Shown here one piece after another: positions 32,501 to 42,990 of a stretch of 64,000 nucleotides of DNA. Made by a program: the position numbers and the translations under genes. The stretch spans positions 62,408,334 through 62,472,333 of the forward strand of contig CM071932.1 of NCBI GenBank assembly GCA_016081115.2, read 5' to 3'. Under the pieces are notes generated by a model. The model was not told where the DNA came from and did not search any database. It saw only the letters and a list, made by a program, of their open reading frames with translations. The stretch comes from Rehmannia glutinosa (Eukaryota; Streptophyta; Magnoliopsida; Lamiales; Orobanchaceae). Within the stretch, counting starts at the first letter, position 1, and each line of letters starts with the position of its first letter.

Positions 32501-34799
32501 GGCTTTCGAATTTTGGGACTGTACTCAGGTTCAAAAATGACTTTTGGACATTTTAATAAAGTTTTAAGAGTTTTAAGATAAATAAAATCAACCTTTAAAA
32601 GCCCAAGGACTAGATTGTAAAATTTTGAAAGTTTAAGGGCTACTTTACAAATTTTAAAACTGTACCAGACCTTAACTTTAAATTTTAAAAATTTTGTTCT
32701 TAAGGTACTGGAAATGACATATTTTAAATGTATTTCAAAAAATCCAAGTGTTTAGGGCTTGGAAAGTAAATTTTCTAAAATTGAGGGACTAATGTGTAAA
32801 ATATTAAACTTGAGGACCCAAATGAAATTTCCAGGACTTATGCAGCCCATGCACCTGGAAATACTAATTTAACTATAACATAATTATATTTTGGACCCAA
32901 GGTTCAAATTTCATAACAATTGGACCCCTAAAAGCCTTAAAGGCAATTATTTCAAAATGGGACAAAAATGAGATTTTCAAAAGTTAAAGGACCTACACTT
33001 ATTTCTTTTAAACACTGCTTTTGTCCCAATATCCTACTAACCTTAGTGACATTTTTCAACTGGAATCACATTAAAAGCCATTCTGGTTTGTGAGTTCCGA
33101 TTATTTTAAACTTAAGGTCCGAAATGACAATTTTTACAAATTTGGGGCCAATGTAAGAATTTTATAAAAACTCGACCTCCAAACTTTAAAAACCTGAATC
33201 TGTGGACAATTTGGAGAGTTTAGGAACTGACCTCATAATTTTTCAAGGTCCGGATATTTATTTATTCAATTTTTAACCCCAAAAGTTTTGGTTTTTACAA
33301 AACGGAGCTAAATTATAATTTTTCTTTTATAAAGGACCTAACCCAAATTATTTTCTCTTTTACTAAAATAGCCCTGGACCCTCTGACTTGGAGATTTAAT
33401 TAAAGTATTTTATTTTCTCAAAAACCCTTGACTTATCGGACCGATTCGACCGATAAATACCCGATCGCGGGGCGACTTCCTCGTCTTGCGGTTTTGAATC
33501 TATAACGGGACTTATGTTCCACCTAATCTTTCAAGATATCGAAGATTGCTTATCCTTCCGATAATCATCTTCATCCAAATAACTCCACCAACGCCATATT
33601 GCTACACGTGAATTTTCAAAATTGCTCTCAATCGCTTCACGAATCAATAATACTTTTTGCTGTTTGGTATGCATTACTTGTATTTACTTTCATGTTGAGT
33701 CAACTTGGTGTGTCGAGCTCACGTCGGAATGGATACGTCGGGGATGGAAGGCAGCTCGGCCGCTATTCCACTCTTAGGCCCCATCGCCCTAATCCCGGCG
33801 AGGGACGGAGTTTGTCAAGGGAAGCAGGTCGTAGTACTTGAGGTATAATCATGATTATGACAATTCGGGCATAGCTAGCTCTCTTTGTGGATTTGTCTTT
33901 GCCTATGGAGCGATAAGGTGATGGTCTTGGACCATCTTGCTCGGGGAGTTACAAGGAAGAACGAAGGAATCACCGCTCGATCCACATGATTCCGGAGTTA
34001 TCGGACCCGCTTGGTTGGCGCTACAAACCGTATGCAACCGCTACTTGTTTTGCATTGGTTGGCGCTACAAACCGTATGCAACCATTATCCGCCTTGCATG
34101 GGATTGGCGTTACATTTCCGCACGCAATCTACCTGTCTTGATCTGAATCACATAGTGCCTCGTGTGACCATGAATGTTTTCTTGAATCGTATAAGTATAT
34201 TACTTAAATATAGTTATCACGACGCTTGTGGACTGTGTGTGAATTCATACATCATACTCACACGTTTTCATATAAATCGTTTTCTCGCATTAACTATATA
34301 TCGCCACACTTGCAAACGATCACCCCATCCACCGAGATTTTGTCTCGGCCCCCACCTGTTTTTCTAACCTTTAGATGAGGACTTCGTTGAAGATGCCGAA
34401 CTGCCACGGATTGAGCCCTTGTACTCCGCTTGTTGGATTTACTATCTCTTGTTGTTGATGTTGTCGGACTTGTTACAATTATTTGTTGTTGGACTTACTA
34501 CTTCTTGTTGTGTTGTTGGACTCTTTTCTTATGTTTGTTGTTGGACTCTTGTATTTCTTTTTATTTCGGTTTGTAACTGAAGGACGTAGGACCCTTTGAC
34601 TTTTAAGTTGTTATCTTTAGATCATATCGGGGATGTAATTTGAATTATGGATATTATGGACTGTAAGTTGTAACATGTTTCTTTATTTCCGCTGCTATTT
34701 AGACTCTATTCTATTGGGTTTTGATGATATTCATCTGGAATGTTTGGTTTATTGTATTTAAGTTGTGGATCGTCGTCGCGTCCCGTTTGGGGCGTGACA
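32501..34799 (+). repeat. Segment C of rearranged LTR block (forward to terminus)
   Basis: It resumes forward at GAATTTTGGGACTGTACTCAGG (about 32508), equivalent to 29380 in segment A, and continues to the family end GTCCCGTTTGGGGCGTGACA. It matches 47720-49951 in Gypsy-2 through its length. Confidence 0.82.
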
Positions 34800-34804
34800 A
34801 TGGA

Positions 34805-35290
34805 GTATGGACTACAATTTACCAAGCACACCTCAGGTGTTTTTCCTTAAATTGGATATTGTGATGCGGAATGGACATCAGAAATAGATGGTAGGAGTTC
34901 ACACCAGGGCATTGTCTTTTTTGGGACCTAACCTTATATCCTAGAAGTCAAATAAATAATATACCATCTCAAGGTCGTCAATAGAAGCAGAATATAGAAG
35001 TGTTGCAGACATACTAAATGAGTTAAGTATTTCATCCACCAAAATAATCGTTGTGTGGTATGACAATTTAAGCACAATGCAGCTTGCTGCAAACCTTGTA
35101 ATGCATGCTAGGACAGAGCATATTTAGTTAGAACTTTATTTTGTAAGAGAGAAGGTTCAACAGAAACTATTTGAGATTAGGCACGTTCCATCCATCGATC
35201 AGTTGGAGGATATATTTCCTAAGCCTAACTCAAACCACAGTTTTGGTGATATGCACAGAAACTCAAAGTCTCAGATTATCAGACATTGAG
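34805..35290 (+). pseudogene. Copia-3 RNase H remnant
   Basis: MEYGLQFTKHTSGVFP, then IGYCDAEWTSEIDGRSSHQG, and in another frame SRSSIEAEYRSVADTLNE and MHARTEHI-stop-LELYFVREKV with FEIRHVPSIDQLEDIF. This is the copia RNase H with its C-terminal helix. It is the direct continuation of the RT end left of 27159. Several stops are present. Confidence 0.85.
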
Positions 35291-35302
35291 TTTGAGGGGG
35301 GC
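35291..35302 (+). other. Copia-3 polypurine tract
   Basis: TTTGAGGGGGGC directly before the LTR start TGTTAGATGAC. Confidence 0.8.
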
Positions 35303-35492
35303 TGTTAGATGACAATTGTGATAGTGACTCTCTGGTATGGCAATTAATAGTTTAATTAGTCTGTTAGAATCAAGATAATTATTGTAGTCAGCTCTATAAA
35401 TAGAGCTCTCCTGTGTACGGCTGAATTCAAGTTTTTTATCAACAATATCTTCATCAATTTTAGTTTCCCAATGGTTTTATTATAGTTTAACA
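35303..35492 (+). repeat. Copia-3 3' LTR
   Basis: A 190 bp sequence from TGTTAGATGACAATTG to TATAGTTTAACA, with CTCTATAAATAGAGCTC around 35392-35407 as a likely TATA box. No 5' partner is in the window. Confidence 0.8.
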
Positions 35493-35877
35493 GGCAATAA
35501 TAGAAATGGAAATTGTCTCTCAGATAAGTCATGTTTCAGAATTAAGTTGCATTTTTGCTATACCTAAAATATCCCAGCAGTGAAATATCTCAGCAGCCAA
35601 TTGGAATATTTTGCTATTCGTAATCCAGTTGGTGTAATGGTCTTGGTACTATTTGTACTATTTGATCCTAGGTCATGATTGACTATTCCCTCTCATCCAA
35701 TGATAGATTTGCAGTTGTCCTCATTTTAGGATATTCTTGAGTCTATTTAATGTATGCAGATGGAATATATTTTAGTGTATCAAACTATTATTGAATTATA
35801 GAAATATATTTATAGTTTTCCCTTTATCATACTCTGTTCTTATTTTTATTTATTAATGGCTGCCAACATTTTCCTTT
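35493..35877. other. Non-coding, intron-like stretch
   Basis: T-rich text with no coding similarity. It ends in a pyrimidine tract and TTTAAGCAG, which would serve as a splice acceptor for the exon-like piece that follows. Confidence 0.35.
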
Positions 35878-36068
35878 AAGCAGCCATTGACAGTGGATTC
35901 ATTAGCAAGCGGAACACCGTCTAGTGCAGGAAAGGTCTTTTAATGGCTCTAGTGAACTGCAGACAGTTTTCTGTCAGTAGCCAAAAGCATCTATGAATGA
36001 TCTACGCTTGGTGGATGAAGGATTTCCAAGTGGATCAGGAGGAGTAAAAGATTCCATTAGTATATCTT
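35878..36068 (+). pseudogene. Possible host exon fragment, family unknown
   Basis: After TTTAAGCAG the frame reads QPLTVDSLASGTPSSAGK, and one base later SFNGSSELQTVFCQ, a stop, then PKASMNDLRLVDEGFPSGSG. Base composition is higher in GC than the surroundings, and the Ser/Gly-rich text resembles a linker region of a real protein rather than random sequence. One frameshift and one stop would make it non-functional. I do not recognise the family. It could be a chance open stretch. Confidence 0.4.
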
Positions 36069-36292
36069 AGGTTGCATTTGGACGGGATAATTTGGATTTG
36101 GGGATAGAATTTAATAGAATAATTTCGAAAAATTCCAAATATGAAGTATTTGATATCCTGTAAATCCATAAATAACTTCTAATGATTAGAAATCCATTAT
36201 AAAACTACTTCATCCAAACAACCTCAATGTACTTGTTATTATGGATTTGAATTCCTTAGCTCTAAGTTCCATCAATACAAATGGAGCCTTAC
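36066..36292. mobile_element. Small MITE, probably hAT-like
   Basis: The left end TTAGGTTGCATTTGGACGGG is mirrored by TTCATCCAAACAACCTCAATG near 36208-36229 (reverse complement GGTTGTTTGGATGAA). Additional text with AAATGGAGCCTTA follows to 36292. The internal part is AT-rich and non-coding. The exact outer end and target duplication are not settled. Confidence 0.5.
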
Positions 36293-36666
36293 ATTATTTA
36301 CTAATCTGATTTGGTAAGATAATACATTTTATTCAGTTCATAAGTTTAATTTATAATGATGTTATCCAATATAAAGTTTGTGATTCCAAATACATGAAGT
36401 ACAATGACTTCATTGCTAATAAAGACAAAATGGCGAATATGATTACATTTTAATGCAAAAGTTTACTTATTCATAAGTTTCATAAATAAAAACAATACAA
36501 TTTAATCATATTTATGATTGTGATTATTAATTAATTTCTATATTATTACAAAACAAAATTACCTATAATTTTCCTAAATGATTGAATATGAAATTTGATT
36601 GATACTTAATTATGATGGAAATTTACATCATTTGTAATATTCAGATTTAGTGAGACTGAGACAAAA
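36293..36666. other. AT-rich non-coding stretch
   Basis: Nothing recognised beyond high AT content. Confidence 0.4.
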
Positions 36667-37170
36667 CAACTTTTACATACATTATCATTTCAGCGACGAC
36701 ACGAGTAATAACCAAACTCAATATTTAACTTCAACTTAAAGGTTAGATATTTATTACTTTTTGAATAATTGATGTAATCATACGTAAAATTATTTCATAT
36801 GTACAAACAATTATTAGACATCTACATATCATACACGTGGAAGAGTTCAAAAGAAAAAAAAGATATATTATCCTATTGGGAATAAACACTCATATATATA
36901 TGGTCTTTAATATTATGTTTTATTTCTAGTCTTCAATGGTAGTTTTACATGCATTGTTTCAGTGACAACACAAGTAATAATCTAACTAATCAATAAGTAA
37001 TTACAAATTAAAAGTTTAATATTTATTAATATTTTAATCCTTTATGCAATCACACAAAAAACTATTTTCTATGCAACAATTAGTCATTATATGTCTACAT
37101 GTCATACACGTGGAAAAACTTCAAAAGAAAAAAGATATTATCTTTTTGGGAATAAACACTCGAATATCTA
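36667..37170 (+). repeat. Diverged tandem duplication, ~270 bp unit
   Basis: Two copies share TTTTACAT(A/G)CATT, CAGCGACGACACGAGTAATAA or CAGTGACAACACAAGTAATAA, CATACACGTGGAA and TTGGGAATAAACACTC in the same order. Copy 1 spans about 36667-36894 and copy 2 about 36941-37162. No coding frame is seen. Confidence 0.75.
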
Positions 37171-37279
37171 TATTTAATTTCTTTAATATTATCGTAGGAT
37201 AGCGTATTGAAAGACGTTGGTAGGATAGCAGTTGTCATAGGATTGGTGATCTCATTCTTTAAGTTTTATTTTTATTCCT

Positions 37280-38290
37280 CAAACATAGAATGTTTCTTTT
37301 TACATCGGTTTCTATGAAAAATCGATGTAACAAATTTAGTTTCTACATCAATTTTTGTGAACAACTGATGTAAACAATATAGTTTCTACATTGGTTTCTA
37401 TGAACAACCGATGTAAAACTTAGGTTTTGTTTTCAGATTTACAATATACGTCGTACATAGCCACCACCTATATATGCAATTATAAAACTATATGTCATCC
37501 CACCGCAACAACAACAATACAACAACGATTAAACCAAAATACCATATACCAACAATACGACAACAATTAAATTTAAATAACATATACAATAAATACGACA
37601 ATCACCTAATTACCATGTACAACAATAAACATAAAGTCGAGCCTTTAACAATAAATTTAGTATGATATACCAATGAACGGAAAATTACAATATACTCGAC
37701 AAAAATGACCGGAGTATGACCAATATGAACGTATTTTCTATATGGAAATGAAAATGTGATTTAGGAGAATACCCATGAACAATCATTGAACACTAATATT
37801 AATGGTCGCATATATTTATGTTTTCTTCAGTTAACACATAGACTACTCTTCTCTTGCAAAACTAGTGAGCATAATAAAATTACAACTACATTTTCAAAAA
37901 CAAAAGCTTTACACCATTTCTTCATCTTAGAATATGTCCATCTTGAGCGGTAGTTATCGACGCTCATCTACTCAGTCTGACGTGTTAGCGATGAGTTTTA
38001 GCTGATAATGAAAGCTCATAGTACTGTCTCCTCAAGGAAAACCTGTAAAGCGCATGACAAACTGCTTACTTTGGACAGATATATTCACATAGAACATACA
38101 TATACATAAACAAATTGATTTGAAAAGATAAATGATATATAAGAAAAATACAAGACGAAAAGAATATCAAAGTACTAAGATATTGAAAAACCGAAAGTAG
38201 ATTTGGGCCACCTCTTTCTACAATTGTGCATCATTTTCAGCTTGATATTCTTTAACTTTCTCTTGTAAGCTGGCCAATAAATAAACCTTC
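37280..38290 (-). mobile_element. CACTA-like remnant with subterminal repeats
   Basis: 37299-37420 holds three copies of the phrase (ACAT)CGGTTTCTATGAA...CGATGTAA, a palindromic subterminal repeat like those of plant CACTA elements. To the right, on the minus strand near 38290-38210, a short coiled segment (SLQEKVKEYQAENDAQL) precedes a stop, reminiscent of the C-terminus of En/Spm-type accessory transposase. Termini and a full transposase were not found. Confidence 0.42.
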
Positions 38291-38404
38291 AGGTTAGTAG
38301 TTTTTCCTAAAAGATGTTAGAAAAAAATTGTCTGTAAATCTTTCACGTTAGTAGCTTTAGCTAAATTTGTATGTACATGAAGTGGAAAATGATGCATTAT
38401 TAAG

Positions 38405-38822
38405 TTAAGAGATAGTTTTTATTTGCGCCCCAAACTATACATATTTTTCTGCTTTGAATTGTTCTATTTTACACCCTGAACTTGGCAATTTGTTGCACTT
38501 GGCGTACAGTTTCCAAATTTATCCCTTAACCTTTATGGTTGTTTTACTTTGTGATATCTGAAAATGGTTTCATAGCCTAGGTTTATTGATGAAATTTATT
38601 ATTATTTAATATTATTTATATATTGACTAAAGATGAGGAGATTTTGAGAGAAATTTGATCCAGATAATTATTCAAGATGTAATAGTCACAGACAATCCAC
38701 TAACAATGAGGGGTAAATTTGAAAATTATAAGCTGAGTGCAACAATTTGCAAAATTCATCGGGTAAAGTAGAACAATTCAAACTTAAGTGGGTAATGTAG
38801 AACAATCCAAATTTGTTCCTTA
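38405..38822. mobile_element. Foldback (inverted-repeat) element
   Basis: The left 120 bp (CTTTGAATTGTTCTATTTTACAC, GGCAATTTGTTGCACT, AATTTATCCCTTAACC) match the reverse complement of the right 120 bp (TTTGAATTGTTCTACTTTACCC, GCAAATTGTTGCACTCAGC, AATTTACCCCTC). The centre is AT-rich and non-coding. Long inverted ends suggest a Mutator-type or foldback MITE. Confidence 0.7.
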
Positions 38823-39189
38823 TCATCAATCCTTATTTGCTAACCAAATGTAAAATGAAAAAGAGCAATATTTCCCCAACATAAAATACATGAAGAAAAA
38901 CCTTAATGAGAGAGGTATAAAGACTCTAATATGTGCCATAGGGCTTTGGGGTGGAAATATAATTAAATGCCATGGGACTTTCCAAGCACATAACATATCT
39001 TCAATAGAATCATAGTGAGGAAACATGTTGTATTGATAAAATCAATAGTCAGTCATTGCAACATTAAATTATATACAAATTGTATCACCAATAAGTACTT
39101 CTGGCCCAAGATTTTGCATCAAGAGTTAGGGAGTGACTCAAATTAGAAAAGTAACATTACAGTAATAGGAGAAGAAAAACATAAAACAT
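38823..39189. other. Non-coding left flank of Copia-4
   Basis: AT-rich, with no gene or repeat supported. Confidence 0.4.
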
Positions 39190-39484
39190 TGTTGGACAAA
39201 TAAATTAAATTTGGAGAATAATTATTTTAGTCAACAGTCTTTTAGTATTTTTAAAGAGTTTTTTTATTTTAGGAAAAGTTTGAATTATATTTCCTAAGTT
39301 TGAATAAGTAGTTTGAAGAGTCTATATTTTTCAAAGAGTCATCTTGATTTTTGTAGTGTCAATTTAATAGTTGGTGATTCCTACGCCCAATTCATATGTA
39401 TAAATAGGACACCATGTTGGGGGAATTTGTAAGACAATCAAGTTGAATGAAATTTTCAGATTATAAAAAGTTCTTTTGTCTTCA
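39190..39484 (+). repeat. Copia-4 5' LTR
   Basis: TGTTGGACAAATAAATT to TTTTGTCTTCA, 295 bp. A TATA box (TATAAATA) lies at 39399-39406. It matches 53570-53769. Confidence 0.85.
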
Positions 39485-39487
39485 AAT

Positions 39488-39501
39488 TGGTATCTAGAGC
39501 C
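39488..39501 (+). other. Copia-4 primer binding site
   Basis: TGGTATCTAGAGCC, a slightly altered methionine-tRNA site four bases from the LTR end. Confidence 0.75.
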
Positions 39502-39522
39502 ATACAAAAAAAAAAAAGAGAA

Positions 39523-39832
39523 ATGGCTAACAACAATCTTGCTTCACTTGTGCCTCGTTTCAATGGAGAAAAGATCGATTATTGAAGAAATCTAATGAAG
39601 TTATATCTTGAATCTCAAGACATATGGAGTGTTTGTTGAAGAAGGTGTAAATCCACCCGAGGACGAAACACAATTGACTGAAGCACAAAAACATATCTTG
39701 AAGAGAAAGAAGAAAAACGACAGAAAAGCACTTTTTCAAATTTATCAAGCAATCGAAATTCCGATTTATGAAAGGATATCCAAGGCGAAGAGTGCTCAAG
39801 AAGCTTGGAAAATTCTTGAGACAACGTATTCC
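39523..39832 (+). pseudogene. Copia-4 gag, first part
   Basis: ATG at about 39523 gives MANNNLASLVPRFNGEKIDY and a TGA where family members usually have a tryptophan. The next frame continues YGVFVEEGVNPPEDETQL, KALFQIYQAIEIPIYERISK and AQEAWKILETTY, ending at the ATTCC duplication and the Gypsy-2 boundary. Gag would form the particle shell. The second part resumes at 49957. Confidence 0.87.
39828..39832. repeat. Gypsy-2 target site duplication, left copy
   Basis: ATTCC before TATGAAGCCCC, repeated at 49952-49956 after GGGGCGTGACA. Confidence 0.92.
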
Positions 39833-40690
39833 TATGAAGCCCCGATTTTTCCGAGCATGTAATTGATCTTTTGTCATCTATGTATTTGATCTACTATTTT
39901 ACCGCGTCACTTTGACGGGTAAATATTAGTAATATATATTTGCATTTAATTTCATTTTTATTTATTACTTGTGATCATGATCATTTACTAATTCTATTTC
40001 GCATTTATGATCACTTGATTGATCATTATTACTATTTTTGCCTTTATTAGTCACCTTAGAATTTTAAGAGACTATTTATTTTAGAGACTTTTACCTTATA
40101 GAGTTAAGAATTTGATTTAGATTAAGTGATCTTGAGACTTATAAGTGATCAAGGAAATCACTAATTAATTTGAAGATTGATATTATTCATCTATTATAAT
40201 CAAATTTGGGACAAAAAAATATATATATGGATACCACAAATACCCCTATAGTGGACAACAATGATGATATTTTGGTGTAGAAATATCTCCCAACTCTTGT
40301 ACACTTACACCTTATATTAGTCATCTTGTGTATAATTATACCATTAATTCAAACATTATACACATTTTCTTATACCTCAATTCTTTATTATATTTTTCTC
40401 AACATCTTCCCACTTACCCAACATTCTTCTCAATATTCCCCAACACCATTCAAGCCCATACCTTTGACCACCTTATTGTTCCCCATGCAACAACATAACA
40501 CAAAGCTTGCAAAATTTTCTCTCCCTCTCTCCCTATCACACGACCAAGAGGCCAAAATTGCAAGCCTCCATTTTAATTTTCATTCAACATATACAACTCT
40601 TACAAAATTCTCCTACCTCTCTCTAAAAAGACTCCTACTTCTCTCTACTCTTCCTTCTTACCTTCTTCTTCAACACTTAGAGGGGCACAA
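39833..40690 (+). repeat. Gypsy-2 5' LTR, 3'-truncated
   Basis: Starts TATGAAGCCCC (the first G of the usual TGTG mutated) and matches 46590-47400. It ends near CTTCTTCAACACTTAGA, where RT sequence begins instead of the remaining ~2.5 kb present in the 3' LTR. Confidence 0.88.
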
Positions 40691-40693
40691 GGG

Positions 40694-41625
40694 TACTTGG
40701 CGTTTGTAATTAACAAACCCAAGGTTGAGACACAAATTAACCAAGTACCTATAGTATCAGAATACACGGATGTATTTCCACAGGAACTCACCATTGTCCC
40801 TCCAGATAGGGAAGTCGAGTTCACCATCGAGGTATTACCGGGAACTGGCCCGATTGCTAGAACACCGTATAGAATGGCTCCTCTTGAGTTGCAAGAGTTG
40901 AAGACGCAATTACAGAAGCTGATGGATGTGGGATTTATCCGACCGAGTACATCTTCGTGGGGAGCACCTGTACTGTTTGTCAAAAAGAAGGATATCACAT
41001 TAAGACTGTGTATAGATTATCGTGGTCTTAATAGCGTGACCATCAAGAACAAATATCCCCTCCCGAGGATAGATGAACTATTTGATCAACTTCAAGGAGC
41101 GACAGTGTACTCGAAGTTTGATTTACAACAAGGATATTACCAACTGAAGATCCGCGAAGAAGACATTTCCAAAATTTCATTTCAAACTCGATATGGACAC
41201 TACAAATTTGTAGTGATGCCTTTCAGTCTGACGAACGCACCGGCAGAATTTATGGATCTGATGCATCGAGTCTTTCAACCTTATTTGGATCAATTCGTAG
41301 TGATATTCATTGATGACATACTCGTATACTCTAAGTCTGGAGAAGAGCATGAACGTCATCTGAAAATTGTTTTGGAGACACTACGAGAGCATAAGATGTA
41401 TGCCAAATTCAGCAAGTGCGAATTTTGGCTTAGTGAAGTAGCGTTCTTGGGACACATAGTATCCGGCACCGGGATCGCCATAGATCCTTCGAAGGTACAA
41501 ATAGTGGTTGAATGGAAACAACCCGAGTCTGTAACGAAAATCAGGAGTTTCCTAGGACTAGTTGGATATTATCGAAGACTTATCCAGGACTTCTCCAAGA
41601 TAGCCGGACCGCTCATCGACTAACC
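40694..41625 (+). pseudogene. Gypsy-2 reverse transcriptase
   Basis: Open for about 310 codons. It begins within the region before RT (VPIVSEYTDVFPQEL, PPDREVEFTIEVLPGTGPIA), then FIRPSTSSWGAPVLFVKKKD, LCIDYRGLNSVTIKNKYPLP, STVYSKFDL-type strand and QTRYGHYKFVVMPF. The catalytic FIDDILVYSK lies at about 41307-41336, followed by HLKIVLETLREHKMYAKFSK and SFLGLVGYYRRLI. It synthesises cDNA. Frame breaks near 41620, before RNase H. The expected ASP-F-L residue after TNAP is altered to AEF, probably a mutation. Confidence 0.92.
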
Positions 41626-42100
41626 CAGAAGCAATTCAAGTTTGAGTGGAATGACAAATGCGAAGCTAGTTTCCAAGAGCTGAAGAAACGACTTACTACA
41701 ACTCCAGTCTTAGCTCTTCCAGAGGGAACAGAAAACTTTGTCGTCTACAGTGATGCATCAAAGGAAGGACTAGGAGCAGTGCTCATGCAGGAAGGAAAGG
41801 TCATCGCTTATGCATCACGAAAGCTCAAGACGTATGAAGCCAATTATCCAACGCATGACTCAGAACTGGCAGCGATAGTGTTCGCGTTAAAGAAATGGAG
41901 ACACTATCTCTACGGACCAACATTCACGGTTTTCACAGATCATACGAGCTTGAAGTATCTATTCTCCCAGAAAGATCTCAATCTGAGACAACGGAGATGG
42001 ATGGAGTTTATTGAGGATTACCACTTTGATATTCAATACCATCCCGGGAAAGCTAACGTAGTAGCTGACGCTTTGAGCAAAAAGGCGAGCTTAGCCAGAC
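41626..42100 (+). pseudogene. Gypsy-2 RNase H
   Basis: In a frame shifted from RT: KFEWNDKCEASFQELKKRLT, TENFVVYSDASKEGLGAVLM, YASRKLKTYEANYPTHDSEL, FTDHTSLKYLFSQKDLNLRQ and YHPGKANVVADALSKK. All catalytic acidic positions (DAS, E, TDH, VVADALS) are visible. Confidence 0.9.
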
Positions 42101-42990
42101 TTATGATTCGAGATTGGGAATCATTAGAAGAGATGAGCAATTGGAATCTGACAAGAACCAATACTCAGATTTCATGTGCTAATATTTTAGTTAAACCCGA
42201 TCTGCTGAATGAGATCAAGGAAGCACAAGAGAGAGATGTGCATCTTCAAAAACTGAAGGAGAAGATACTTAAAGGAGAGAGATCAGAATTCTTGGTACAT
42301 GAAGATGGGGTTATCAGATTTCGGAATCGAGTTTGTGTACCGAGTGACGAGCAGATTAGGAATAGAATCCTCACAGAGGCAAACCGTTCGAAATACACTA
42401 TACATCTTGGAGGAAACAAGATGTATAAGGATTTGAAACGGAGTTATTGGTGGGTAAACATGAAAAACCAGGTAGCAGAGTTCATTGCGAGATGTTTGAC
42501 TTGTCAATGAGTAAAAGCAGAACACCAACGACCATCTGGTTTACTACAACCGTTGAGAATTCCGGAGTGGAAATGCGAAAACATAACAATGGACTTCGTG
42601 ACGGATCTACCAAGGACTAGAGGAGGCCATGATGCTATTTGGGTAGTTGTAGACCGACTCACGAAATCTGCACATTTCTTACCCATCAAGAAAACTGATA
42701 GCTTGCAGAAACTTGCACAGATTTATATCCGAGAGATCATTCGACTGCATGGAGTAGCAGTTAACATAGTATCAGACAGAGACCCGAGGTTTGTCTCCAG
42801 ATTTTGGAAGTGCTTGCACGAGAAGTTGGGTACCTCGCTAAGTTTCAGCACAGCAGCACATCCACAAACAGATGGACAGTCTGAGCGAACGATTCAAACC
42901 GTGGAAGATATGTTGCGAGCCTGCACATTTGGATTTCCAAGGAAGTTGGGATTCGCACTTACCATTAGCCGAGTTCGCCTACAATAAAAA
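42101..42990 (+). pseudogene. Gypsy-2 integrase, first part
   Basis: A linker is followed by the zinc-binding region NKMYKDLKRSYWWVNMKNQV, CLTCQ and a TGA at 42508, where the family usually reads CQRVKAEHQ. The core continues NITMDFVTDLPRTRGGHDAI, VVDRLTKSAHFLPI, IVSDRDPRFVSRFWK and HPQTDGQSERTIQTVEDMLR. A frameshift near 42930 precedes LPLAEFAYN, where the SIRE-like fragment interrupts. It resumes at 45910 with PYEALYG. Confidence 0.9.

Larger units (their letters stand above)
27159..34799 (+). mobile_element. Rearranged LTR block: forward, inverted, forward segments
   Basis: The block starts TGTGAGGCCCC and ends GGGGCGTGACA, like the Gypsy-2 LTR (46590-49951), and has a perfect 5 bp target duplication. 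Inside, no gag or pol is present. Segment A (27159-~30640) runs forward like an LTR start, segment B (~30640-~32500) is the reverse complement of the LTR's later part, and segment C (~32500-34799) runs forward to the LTR end. It is either a solo LTR with an internal inverted duplication or a non-autonomous element whose interior was replaced. Copy number and outer ends support a single original insertion. Confidence 0.82.
26771..35492 (+). mobile_element. Copia-3: 5'-truncated copia split by a rearranged LTR block
   Basis: Only the last part of pol, the polypurine tract and the 3' LTR remain: RT end at 26777-27158, RNase H at 34805-35290 and LTR at 35303-35492. The sequence between (27159-34799) is a later insertion bounded by ATGGA duplications, after which the copia reading resumes at the same place in the GT(M/K) segment following the ILRYL helix. 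No 5' LTR was found to the left. Confidence 0.85.
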
